Below, one piece after another: positions 1 to 8,961 of a stretch of DNA of 64,000 bases. How positions within the stretch are numbered: position 1 is the stretch's first letter; every line of letters begins with the position of its first letter. A model generated the notes under the pieces. That model was not told where the DNA came from. It was given only the letters and a program-made list of their open reading frames with translations, and did not search any database. Source of the stretch: Methylobacterium sp. J-068. GTDB taxonomy: Bacteria > Pseudomonadota > Alphaproteobacteria > Rhizobiales > Beijerinckiaceae. The position numbers and the translations under genes are program-made. Where the stretch lies: NCBI RefSeq assembly GCF_022829445.1, contig NZ_JAKSXY010000125.1:124001-188000 (forward strand), given 5' to 3'.

Positions 1-834
1 ATCGTCGAGCGGATCACCGGTGAGCCCTTCGCCGAGGCCCTGCGGTCTCTCGTGCTCGCGCCGGCCGGCCTCTCCGAGACCGGGGATGCCGATCCCGACC
101 TGGTGATCCCGCGCCGCGCGAGCGGGTACCGGCGCGTGGCCGGAGCATGGCGCAACGCGGGCCCGGTGGTGCCGGCGGCGGCTCTCGGCGCGGGCGGGCT
201 GGTCTCGACCCTCGACGATCTCGTGGCCTGGGACCAGGCCCTGCTCGCGGGGCGCGTGCTCGCACCGGAATCGCTCGCCGAGATGGTCCGGGATCGCGGT
301 CACGGATATGGACTCGGTTTGTATCTCGGGCATGCCTATGGCCAGCGGCTGTGGTCGCATGGCGGCTTCCTGAACGGGTTCTCCGCGATCAAGGACACCT
401 ATCCGGACCTCGGCCTGACCGTCGTGGTCCTGGGCAACACCGAGACGGCGCCGGCCCAGACCCTGTCGCGCCGGCTCGCCGCCCTCGCGCTCGGCGTTCC
501 GGAGGCGACCGAGATCGCGGTTCCGCCGGGGGTGATCGAGCGCTACGTCGGATTCTACCGGACCGGACCGCGCGCCGTCGTGGCCCTGACGCGGTCCGGC
601 GACCGGCTCGTCGTCCAGGGGACGGGGCTCGCCCGCCTGGAACTGACGCCGGAGAGCGACCGGGTCTTCGTGGCCGGGGACGGCACCCGGATCGCCCTCG
701 ACATCGAGCCCGACGGGCGTGCCACCGGCCTCCTCGTGGACGCGGCCGGCGGCGCGCGCTCCGGCCCGCGCATCGACGCCCAGACGGCCCGGCGGATCAC
801 CTCGCGCCGCCTCGCGCGGCTGATCCCGCGCTGA
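1..834 (+). CDS. Serine hydrolase, beta-lactamase/DD-peptidase family (5'-truncated by window edge)
   Basis: The reading frame is open from base 1 and stops at 832-834, so the N-terminal part with the SxxK nucleophile motif lies outside the window. The visible 277 codons show the C-terminal half of a class C beta-lactamase-like fold: a GAGGLVSTLDDLVAW stretch typical of the helical region of this family, and a SHGG motif (nt 355-366) at the position of the KTG/HxG box that lines the active site. The last ~100 residues look like the small beta domain often attached to such hydrolases. Substrate cannot be told; a peptidase or esterase role is as likely as beta-lactam hydrolysis. The call rests on these motifs only. 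Confidence 0.75.
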   Translation: MVERITGEPFAEALRSLVLAPAGLSETGDADPDLVIPRRASGYRRVAGAWRNAGPVVPAAALGAGGLVSTLDDLVAWDQALLAGRVLAPESLAEMVRDRGHGYGLGLYLGHAYGQRLWSHGGFLNGFSAIKDTYPDLGLTVVVLGNTETAPAQTLSRRLAALALGVPEATEIAVPPGVIERYVGFYRTGPRAVVALTRSGDRLVVQGTGLARLELTPESDRVFVAGDGTRIALDIEPDGRATGLLVDAAGGARSGPRIDAQTARRITSRRLARLIPR

Positions 835-1075
835 AGGGCCGGCCCGCCGGGTCGCCAACCCTGCGAAACGGGTCTACCATCCGGCTCCGGTCGGGATGTT
901 GTCCCGCGCGCCGCCTCGCCGAGCCGATGCCGCGATCCCGCCGTCGCGATCTTGTCCGCAAGGTCCTGCCGCGAGGAAGGTCCCGCCGCCAAGTTCGTTG
1001 GCCAAAAGTCCACCTTGATTTGAACGGGCGTCTGGCCTTGGCTGCGCCTCATAAAAACAACCAGGAGGAAACCCG

Positions 1076-2596
<1,521 letters not shown>

Positions 2597-2647
2597 GCCG
2601 GGTCCAAGATCCCGAGACTGCAGAATTCTTAGATATCCGAGAGACTT

Positions 2648-2676
2648 GCCCCGGCCCCCAAAGGCCGGGGCTTTTT
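2648..2676 (+). terminator. Rho-independent terminator after the aldehyde dehydrogenase gene
   Basis: Perfect 9-bp GC stem (2648-2656 with 2663-2671), a six-base loop CCCAAA, and a run of five T (2672-2676). It separates the dehydrogenase from the DUF779 gene 50 bases further on. Confidence 0.85.
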
Positions 2677-2726
2677 CGTCCCCTGCCCTATCTGTCCGGA
2701 TGGACCTGTCCACGGAGACCGCCCCG

Positions 2727-3152
2727 ATGAGCGAAACCGCCTCCCTCGCCCAGAACACCGCCGATCAGACCGGGAACGACGGCACGCCCCTGCGCGTCAC
2801 CGCGACGCCGGCCGCCGTCGACCTGATTGCCGAATTGCGTGCCGACCATGGGCCGGTGATGTTCCATCAATCGGGCGGGTGCTGCGACGGCTCGTCCCCG
2901 ATGTGCTACCCTGTCGGCGACTTCCTCACCGGCGACAGCGACGTCCATCTCGGCCAGGTGGCCGGGGCCGATTTCTGGATCAGCCGGCCGCAATTCGAGG
3001 TCTGGAAGCACACGCACCTCATCCTCGACGTGGTGCGCGGGCGCGGCGGCATGTTCTCCCTTGAGAATGGGCGCGACAAGCGCTTCCTGATTCGCTCGCG
3101 GCTGTTCACCGAGGCCGAGAACACGGCGCTCGCGGGCGCCTGCAAAGTCTGA
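2727..3152 (+). CDS. DUF779 protein, aldehyde dehydrogenase partner
   Basis: A 141-residue DUF779 protein. The family signature HQSGGCCDGSSPMC lies at residues 47-60, with Cys52, Cys53 and Cys60 conserved. DUF779 genes are nearly always next to ExaC/AldB-type aldehyde dehydrogenases, as here; the function is not established, and the cysteine cluster suggests metal or thiol chemistry (inference). The frame is open further upstream (from 2646), but that would put the start inside the terminator hairpin. ATG 2727 is preceded by GGAGA at a sensible distance and is preferred; ATG 2700 has no visible ribosome binding site. Confidence 0.82.
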   Translation: MSETASLAQNTADQTGNDGTPLRVTATPAAVDLIAELRADHGPVMFHQSGGCCDGSSPMCYPVGDFLTGDSDVHLGQVAGADFWISRPQFEVWKHTHLILDVVRGRGGMFSLENGRDKRFLIRSRLFTEAENTALAGACKV

Positions 3153-3232
3153 GAGTGCCTCACAAAACTCCCGACCACCGTCGGCCCTCACTCTGGGCAC
3201 GGCAGCGCAGCGGGAGTTTTGTGAGAAGCTCT
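3152..3232. repeat. Long interrupted inverted repeat after the DUF779 gene
   Basis: Arms CTCACAAAACTCCC (3159-3172) and GGGAGTTTTGTGAG (3212-3225) are perfect complements over 14 bases, and the pairing resumes after a 3-base mismatch with AGAG (3152-3155) and CTCT (3229-3232). About 39 bases lie between the arms. It starts on the last base of the DUF779 stop codon. It could be a terminator, a REP-like element or a short non-autonomous element. Confidence 0.6.
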
Positions 3233-3250
3233 AAGAGCGTCGCGCCGGTG

Positions 3251-3285
3251 CGCCTTCCCGGAGCCGGGGTCCGGGAAGGCGGTCT
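3251..3285. terminator. Hairpin between convergent genes
   Basis: Perfect 11-bp stem CGCCTTCCCGG (3251-3261) with CCGGGAAGGCG (3271-3281), a nine-base loop, and a short TCTTT on the plus-strand side. It lies between the plus-strand DUF779 gene and the end of the minus-strand dehydrogenase gene and could terminate either. Confidence 0.55.
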
Positions 3286-3288
3286 TTG

Positions 3289-4596
3289 TCAGGCGCGGCT
3301 GACGCTGGCGCTGGTGATCTCGGCGAGCTTCGTGGCGCCGACCTGACGCATGATCGTCTCGAACTCGCGCTGCATAATCGCCAGTACGGTGGTGACGCCG
3401 GGCTCGCCGAAGGCGGCCAGACCCCAGACGTAGGGACGGCCGATGCAGACGGCCGTGGCTCCGAGCGCCAGCGCCTTGATCACGTCGGTGCCGCGGCGGA
3501 AGCCGCCGTCGATGAGGACAGGCACCTTGTTGTTCACGGCCTGGACCACCTCGGGCAGCGCGTCGATCGTGGCTTCGAGGCTCTCCTCGGCGCGGCCGCC
3601 GTGATTCGAGACGATGAGCGCGTCGACGCCGTAATCGAGGGCCTTCTTGGCGTCCTCGTGGGTGACGATGCCCTTGAGGACGAGCTTGCCCTTCACGATG
3701 CCGCGCAGGCGCTTCACGTAATCCCAGGTCATGCCGGTGCCGTAGAGGTTCGTCACCTTCGACACGTCGATGTCGTCGAACATCGGCTTGCGGCTGACTT
3801 CGTTCTTGAAGCCCGGCGTGTGGCAATCCGTGCAGGTCCGCGTGTCCTGCCGGCGCTCGCGGAACAGCGTCTCGGTGTTGCGGCCGCCCTGGCGGTCGAC
3901 GGTCAGCACGATGGCGGGCGCACCGGCCTTCTCGGCCCGCTTCACCAGGGCCTCGGTCACGGCCCAATCGTCGGTCGGGTAGAGCATGTACCAGACGGGG
4001 GCGCCGCGCTCCTTGATCACGTCCTCGATCGAGGTGCTGCCCACGGTCGAGAGGATCATCTGATGACCCTTGACCTTGGCGCCGCGCGCCACGGCGGATT
4101 CGGCTTCCGGGTGGAAGGCGGCCTGGCTGCTCACCGGGGCGAGCACGATTGGGCTCGCCCAGGTCTCGCCGAAGATCTTCACCGTGGTGTCGATCTTGCG
4201 CACGTCGATGAGACGGCGGGCGCGGATGCGAATCCGCTCGAAGCCGTCGCGGTTCGCCTTCAGGGTCTCGTCCCCGTCGACGCCGCTGGCGAGGTAGCCG
4301 TAATGGGCCGGGGGCAGCGCCTTCTTGGCGGCGGGCTCGAAGTCGAAGACGTTGAGGGCCTGCGTCGGGGAGTCGATGATCTCGCCGACATTGCCGGGGG
4401 ACTGACGCAGCACGTCGTAGCTCTGCGCCATCGCCGCATCGGTGCCGAGGACGGAAAGGCCGGCCAGGGCGCTCACGACGCCCGGCGCCACGACGGGGCT
4501 GGCCGACAGGAATTCCAGGAACTTGCGGCGGTGGAACAGTTTTTCAGTCTCAGAACCGGGCTGAGGTTGAAAGGTCTCGGACATCAATGGGCTCAC
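3289..4596 (-). CDS. Exported FMN-dependent alpha-hydroxy-acid (L-lactate type) dehydrogenase with a CxxCH motif
   Basis: A 435-residue member of the lactate/glycolate/mandelate dehydrogenase family, oxidising an alpha-hydroxy acid with FMN. The N-terminus is a Tat-type signal (HRRKFLEFL, residues 22-30, hydrophobic run to about 50, AMA cleavage site near 57). The FMN barrel follows: LKGI with Lys308, SNHGGR with catalytic His332 and Arg335, and the LIDGGFRRGTD phosphate site (361-371). The substrate tail after SNHGGR is AEES instead of the usual QLD. The loop after LTVD (about 235-275), the mobile loop 4 of this family, carries CTDCH (255-259), a c-type haem attachment motif not expected here. 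Export plus CxxCH suggests electron transfer to cytochromes rather than oxygen; the haem is inferred, not shown. Confidence 0.85.
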   Translation of the reverse strand: MSPLMSETFQPQPGSETEKLFHRRKFLEFLSASPVVAPGVVSALAGLSVLGTDAAMAQSYDVLRQSPGNVGEIIDSPTQALNVFDFEPAAKKALPPAHYGYLASGVDGDETLKANRDGFERIRIRARRLIDVRKIDTTVKIFGETWASPIVLAPVSSQAAFHPEAESAVARGAKVKGHQMILSTVGSTSIEDVIKERGAPVWYMLYPTDDWAVTEALVKRAEKAGAPAIVLTVDRQGGRNTETLFRERRQDTRTCTDCHTPGFKNEVSRKPMFDDIDVSKVTNLYGTGMTWDYVKRLRGIVKGKLVLKGIVTHEDAKKALDYGVDALIVSNHGGRAEESLEATIDALPEVVQAVNNKVPVLIDGGFRRGTDVIKALALGATAVCIGRPYVWGLAAFGEPGVTTVLAIMQREFETIMRQVGATKLAEITSASVSRA

Positions 4597-4695
4597 ACAG
4601 CGATCTCGCGGAGATGCTGCTTTGCACCATTCATGTTGCGCCGCGCAAATTCTTCAAGAGGGTGTATAGTGCTTTCGGTGGCCGTGAACGCAGAC

Positions 4696-4740
4696 CATTA
4701 TAATGCCGTTCATGTATTCCGACTGCGAATGATAAGCATT
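4696..4740 (-). promoter_or_regulatory. Putative promoter/operator region with a Fur-box-like sequence
   Basis: AT-rich island upstream of the exported dehydrogenase. AATGATAAGCATT (4728-4740) matches 12 of the 13 central positions of the classical Fur box, and CATTATAATG (4696-4705) is a perfect 10-bp palindrome that also provides TATAAT on the minus strand (4702-4697). No convincing -35 was found, and the site lies about 100 bases before the start codon. Regulator identity (Fur, Mur or other) is inferred. Confidence 0.35.
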
Positions 4741-4849
4741 CCAAAGTAACGAGCAGATTTGATTCGCCAGGAAGCTCTGCGCCTCGTTTCATGCTGCATT
4801 GCACCAGGCGCATCGCGGCCGCGCTTCGCCCGAACCGCGCGTCGCCGCC

Positions 4850-5566
4850 CTAATCGGCCTCCGGGCTGAGCGCGGCGCCCATGGGTCCGCGATAGCCGCT
4901 GGCCAGCACGTAGAGCTCGCTCGAATCGGCGCGGCTGGCATTCGGCTTGACGTGACGCACGCTGGCGAAATCCCGCTTCAGGTCGGCGAGCAGGGTGCCC
5001 TCCGTGCCGCCCTGGAAGACCTTGGCGAGGTAGGAGCCGCCGGGCGCCAGGATCTCGCGGGCGAACTCGGCGGCGGTCTCGGCGAGCCCGATGATGCGCA
5101 GGTGGTCCGTCTGCTTGTGGCCGGTGGTGTTGGCGGCCATGTCGGAGAGGACGAGGTCCGCCGGACCTCCGAGAAGGTCGGTGAGGAGCCTGGGCGCTTC
5201 CGGCGCCAGGAAGTCGAGGGTGATGAAATCGACGCCGACCATCGGCTCGATCTCCAGGAGGTCGATGCCCACGATCCGCCCGCTGGCGCCGACGATCTTG
5301 GCCGCCACCTGCGACCAGCCGCCGGGCGCGGCGCCGAGGTCGACGATGCGCTGGCCGGGCTTCAGGAGCTTGAAGCGCTCGTCGATCTCGATGAGCTTGA
5401 AGGCGGCACGCGAGCGGTAGCCCTCGCGCTTGGCCCGGGCCACGTAAGGGTCGTTGAGCTGGCGTTCGAGCCAGCGCTTCTGCGAGGCCGTGCGGCCCCG
5501 CCCCGTCTTCACCCGCTGCTTGAGTTCGCCGCGCAAACCCCCGCTGGCACCACGCCTGTCGCTCAC
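4850..5566 (-). CDS. rlmE: 23S rRNA (uridine(2552)-2'-O)-methyltransferase
   Basis: A 238-residue RlmE/RrmJ/FtsJ methyltransferase, modifying U2552 of 23S rRNA during late 50S assembly. The SAM site DLGAAPGGWS spans residues 76-85, and the K-D-K-E catalytic tetrad is seen at Lys57, Asp142, Lys182 and Glu217 with the same spacing as in E. coli RrmJ. The chosen GTG start (5566-5564) overlaps the TGA of the upstream ppx/gppA gene by four bases (GTGA), implying translational coupling; a basic 20-residue tail precedes the conserved core. Pairing with a Ppx/GppA gene is common in alphaproteobacteria. Confidence 0.93.
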   Translation of the reverse strand: MSDRRGASGGLRGELKQRVKTGRGRTASQKRWLERQLNDPYVARAKREGYRSRAAFKLIEIDERFKLLKPGQRIVDLGAAPGGWSQVAAKIVGASGRIVGIDLLEIEPMVGVDFITLDFLAPEAPRLLTDLLGGPADLVLSDMAANTTGHKQTDHLRIIGLAETAAEFAREILAPGGSYLAKVFQGGTEGTLLADLKRDFASVRHVKPNASRADSSELYVLASGYRGPMGAALSPEAD

Positions 5567-6663
5567 CGGTAACCCCCACGGCGCCAGACGCCGTCTTCCC
5601 GCATCATGTTCATCAGCAATCCTTCGCGCAGGCCGCGATCGGCGATGCGCAGGCGGTCGGACGGGAAGGCCCGCCGGATCGCCTCCAGGATGGCGCAGCC
5701 TGCCAGCACCAGGTCGGCCCGGTCGCGCCCGATGCACGGATTGTCCGCGCGCTGTTCGAGCCGGGTGTCGAGGAGGTCGTCGATCGCGTCGCCCACCTCG
5801 GCATCGCTCATCCAGAGGCCGTCGACCCGCCGGCGCTCGTAGCGGGCGAGACGCAGGTGCATCGCCGCCAGCGTCGTCACCGTACCGGAGGTGCCGAGCA
5901 GGTGGAAGTGCCGCGCATTCGCGGCCGGCGCCGCCCGGATCGCGAAACGGGCCAGGAGGTCGGCCACCTCCTCCACCATGCCGTCGAAGGTCATGCGGGT
6001 GACGTCGGTGCCGCCGTGGCGCTCGGCCAGGGTGACGACGCCGACCGGCAGCGAATCCCAGGCGCGGATGCGCAGGGTCGGATCGGCGGACGGGTTGGTG
6101 GCCGCGCCGTCGAGCCAGGCGATCTCGGTGGAGCCGCCGCCGATGTCGAAGATCACCACGGATTCGGAATAGGGATCGGCCAGGGCCGCGCAGCCGGTGA
6201 CGGCGAGATAGGCCTCGGTCTGGCGATCGACGATCTCGAGGTCGAGGCCGACATCCTTGCGCACCCGCTCGACGAACTCGGCGCCGTTCACCGCGAGGCG
6301 GCAGGCCTCCGTGGCGATGACCTTGGCCCGGACGACGCCGCGCGCCTGCATCTTGGCCCGGCAGACCCGGAGCGCCTCGACGGTCCGCTCGATCGCCGCA
6401 TCGCTGAGCCGGTCGGAATTTCCCAGGCCCTCGCCGAGTCGGACGATGCGCGAGAACGCGTCGATGACGCGAAAGCCGTGCGAGGCCGGTTCGGCCACGA
6501 GGAGGCGGCAATTGTTGGTGCCGAGGTCGAGGGCCGCGTAGGCGCCGCGCCGGCCCGGACGGCCGGTCGTCCCGCTCGACTCGGCGCGCGCCGCCGGAGC
6601 CGGTGAAGGCGTCTGTCCGCCGCTCGGGCGGGCCGGCATGGTCGCGGCGCTCTCTTCCCTCAT
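5563..6663 (-). CDS. Ppx/GppA family phosphatase
   Basis: A 366-residue exopolyphosphatase/guanosine pentaphosphate phosphatase of the short form: the two ASKHA-fold phosphatase lobes without the C-terminal HD region of E. coli Ppx/GppA. The phosphate loops are visible as DLGTNNCRLLV (residues 46-56) and DIGGGSTEIAW in the second lobe region. The first 40 residues are a Pro/Ala/Gly-rich tail with little conservation expected, so a later start is possible. It would act on polyphosphate or pppGpp in the cytoplasm, tying it to the stringent response. Its stop codon overlaps the rlmE start. Confidence 0.9.
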   Translation of the reverse strand: MREESAATMPARPSGGQTPSPAPAARAESSGTTGRPGRRGAYAALDLGTNNCRLLVAEPASHGFRVIDAFSRIVRLGEGLGNSDRLSDAAIERTVEALRVCRAKMQARGVVRAKVIATEACRLAVNGAEFVERVRKDVGLDLEIVDRQTEAYLAVTGCAALADPYSESVVIFDIGGGSTEIAWLDGAATNPSADPTLRIRAWDSLPVGVVTLAERHGGTDVTRMTFDGMVEEVADLLARFAIRAAPAANARHFHLLGTSGTVTTLAAMHLRLARYERRRVDGLWMSDAEVGDAIDDLLDTRLEQRADNPCIGRDRADLVLAGCAILEAIRRAFPSDRLRIADRGLREGLLMNMMREDGVWRRGGYR

Positions 6664-6819
6664 CGGCCGAGCCGAAATCCTCGTCGTGGCCCCAGGCGGA
6701 GAGCCGGACCATCATTCCCGCACGAAGCTACAGGTCTCCCCGGCAAACTGCAAAGCCTCGATCCCGCCTTCGTGCGGAACCGAGGATTGTTTTGCTAGGA
6801 TAAACACGTGCGGTGGCGT

Positions 6820-7290
6820 TCAGCCGAGTTTTCCGGAGGCGGCCATGCGCGGCACCGGCCGCAGCAGGCTCTTCACCTGGGAGAACGGGCGCGGCCTGTT
6901 GATCACTTCGTCGAGGCGCGACCACAGGGTCTTGGGCGAGAAGGGCTTGGCGATGATCTCGTTGACCCCGAGGGAGATGGCGCGGTCGACGACGTTCCGG
7001 CGCGGTTGCGCCAGCATCAGGATGATCGGCACGGTGGGGGACGGCGAGGTGGTGGGCGTGCGCGCGAGGCGGATGAACTCCTCGCCTGACAGGATCGCCA
7101 AGTCCCAGTCGATGATGGTCAGGTCCGGCTTGCTCTCGGCGAGAACGCCGAGCGCCTCAGCGCCGTCGGGGGCTTCCAGGACCCGCTTGATGCCCACGCG
7201 CATGAGCATGTCGCGCACGATGCGGCGGATGTAGAGGCTCTCGTCCACCACGAGGGCGGACAGGTCCGGAAAGCTCGGTGTCGCGATCAT
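6820..7290 (-). CDS. Single-domain response regulator (CheY-like receiver)
   Basis: A 156-residue stand-alone receiver domain with a ~35-residue tail and no output domain. The acidic site (Asp16, with Glu17), the phospho-acceptor Asp61 in IIDWDL and the conserved Lys115 in AKPFS are present. The usual Thr/Ser after beta-4 is replaced: the stretch reads PIILMLAQP, so the switch position appears to be Leu93, which may weaken the phosphorylation switch. No histidine kinase is adjacent. The ppx gene lies 156 bases downstream on the same strand, so co-transcription is possible but not shown. Confidence 0.85.
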   Translation of the reverse strand: MIATPSFPDLSALVVDESLYIRRIVRDMLMRVGIKRVLEAPDGAEALGVLAESKPDLTIIDWDLAILSGEEFIRLARTPTTSPSPTVPIILMLAQPRRNVVDRAISLGVNEIIAKPFSPKTLWSRLDEVINRPRPFSQVKSLLRPVPRMAASGKLG

Positions 7291-7684
7291 GCGTCCAGCG
7301 TCGCCCTCGGGGCCGCCTGGGCGAGTCTGCCCGGAGCGGAGCTTACGGGCCGGAGCCTTTGCGGATTGCTAACGCGAGCCCCTGATTTGATTCGAGCGAT
7401 CCGCTTCAAGAACGGCCGGTTCCGGCTGCCCAGGCGGCGCGCAGTCCATCGCGGCCGCCGGGGGTGCGATGAAAAGCTACGCACTTTGCCGCAGGAAAGT
7501 TACGGAACTCTCGCGAACCCGAACGAAAGGTTCTTGCGATCAAGGCAGGTTTCAGTCAGGACTAAGGCGTTATTCTTGGTCACCGCTGCTGGGAGTAATG
7601 GTGATGCGGAGCGTGGGCTGTCTGGGATGGCGCGCACGTGGTTATCGAAACTGATGGTCGGCGGACGGTTTTTGCGAGCTTTCT
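7291..7684. other. Intergenic leader region upstream of the cold-shock gene
   Basis: About 394 bases between the divergent receiver gene and the cold-shock gene. No convincing gene or RNA was recognised. It must hold both promoters, and a long 5' leader for the cold-shock mRNA would be in keeping with that family, but no cold-box motif was identified with confidence. Confidence 0.5.
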
Positions 7685-8446
<762 letters not shown>

Positions 8447-8455
8447 TCGCATTCC

Positions 8456-8479
8456 GGTGGCCGCGTTGCGGCCACCTTT
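8456..8479 (+). terminator. Rho-independent terminator of the cold-shock gene (first)
   Basis: Perfect 9-bp stem GGTGGCCGC (8456-8464) and GCGGCCACC (8468-8476) with a three-base loop, followed by TTT. Confidence 0.8.
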
Positions 8480-8495
8480 CGCGCCATGATCGGAG

Positions 8496-8519
8496 CGGCG
8501 GCCCATCGGGCCGCCGTTT
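8496..8519 (+). terminator. Second tandem terminator
   Basis: Perfect 9-bp stem CGGCGGCCC (8496-8504) and GGGCCGCCG (8508-8516), loop ATC, followed by TTT. It lies 20 bases after the first hairpin, giving a back-to-back pair that isolates the cold-shock gene from the next gene. Confidence 0.75.
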
Positions 8520-8553
8520 CGCATTCGGGACGTGACGAAGTTCAGAGGGATCG

Positions 8554-8823
8554 ATGCGGATCGGCCTGCTCTCGTGCGCCTGCCTCGTCTGGCTGGCGGC
8601 TCCGGTCTCGGCCGAGGATTTCAGCGGCTTCTATGCCGGGGTGAACGCCGGCTACGCGCTTCAGACCGCCGACGGGCACAAGCGCGGGTTCGGGACGGGC
8701 GGGCTGGGCGGTGCGGATGCGTCGGCCGCCGACGGCAGCCTCCCCCCGAGCGCGCGGGACGCCTCGCGGGCGCTTCAGAGCCGTAACCGGTCCTCGCAAG
8801 GGGTGGGCGCCGCGCCCCGCTGA
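8554..8823 (+). CDS. Small secreted protein resembling the N-terminus of an Omp25/31-type barrel
   Basis: An 89-residue protein with a good start context (AGAGGGA before ATG). Residues 1-20 form a signal peptide ending in VSA. The mature start, EDFSGFYAGVNAGYALQ, strongly recalls the first strand of Omp25/Omp31/opacity-type outer-membrane barrels, but only one strand is present; the rest is Gly/Ser/Arg-rich. It is either a genuine small periplasmic protein or a decayed remnant of a barrel gene. Codon composition is like its neighbours. Confidence 0.6.
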   Translation: MRIGLLSCACLVWLAAPVSAEDFSGFYAGVNAGYALQTADGHKRGFGTGGLGGADASAADGSLPPSARDASRALQSRNRSSQGVGAAPR

Positions 8824-8864
8824 GGCGCTGCCGCGAGGCTCGTCCCGAAAGGCTTATCCCAAAT

Positions 8865-8961
8865 CCGATTGATCCCTTCGGGATGGCGGATTTGGGCTTC
8901 GCTCAGGCGCCGCGCGGGCTGAGCGAGACCGTCTCCACTTTGATCAAGCCGAGACGGTCTC
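8865..8961 (-). repeat. Three-hairpin intergenic element, copy A (3' of ribB)
   Basis: Read on the minus strand it begins inside the ribB stop codon (TGAGACC). Hairpin 1: GAGACCGTCTC (8925-8935) with GAGACGGTCTC (8951-8961). Hairpin 2: GCTCAG (8901-8906) with CTGAGC (8919-8924). Hairpin 3: ATCCC (8872-8876) with GGGAT (8880-8884). The same element occurs at 19269-19364 in the opposite orientation, with about 87 of 97 positions identical by eye and stem changes that keep pairing. Confidence 0.8.

Noticed and set aside
2646..2726. Upstream TTG start for the DUF779 protein
   Set aside because: It lies inside the terminator hairpin, has no ribosome site, and adds sequence not expected of the family.
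4631..4813. 60-codon minus-strand frame upstream of the exported dehydrogenase
   Set aside because: No ribosome site, no recognisable features, and it covers the likely promoter with the Fur-like box.
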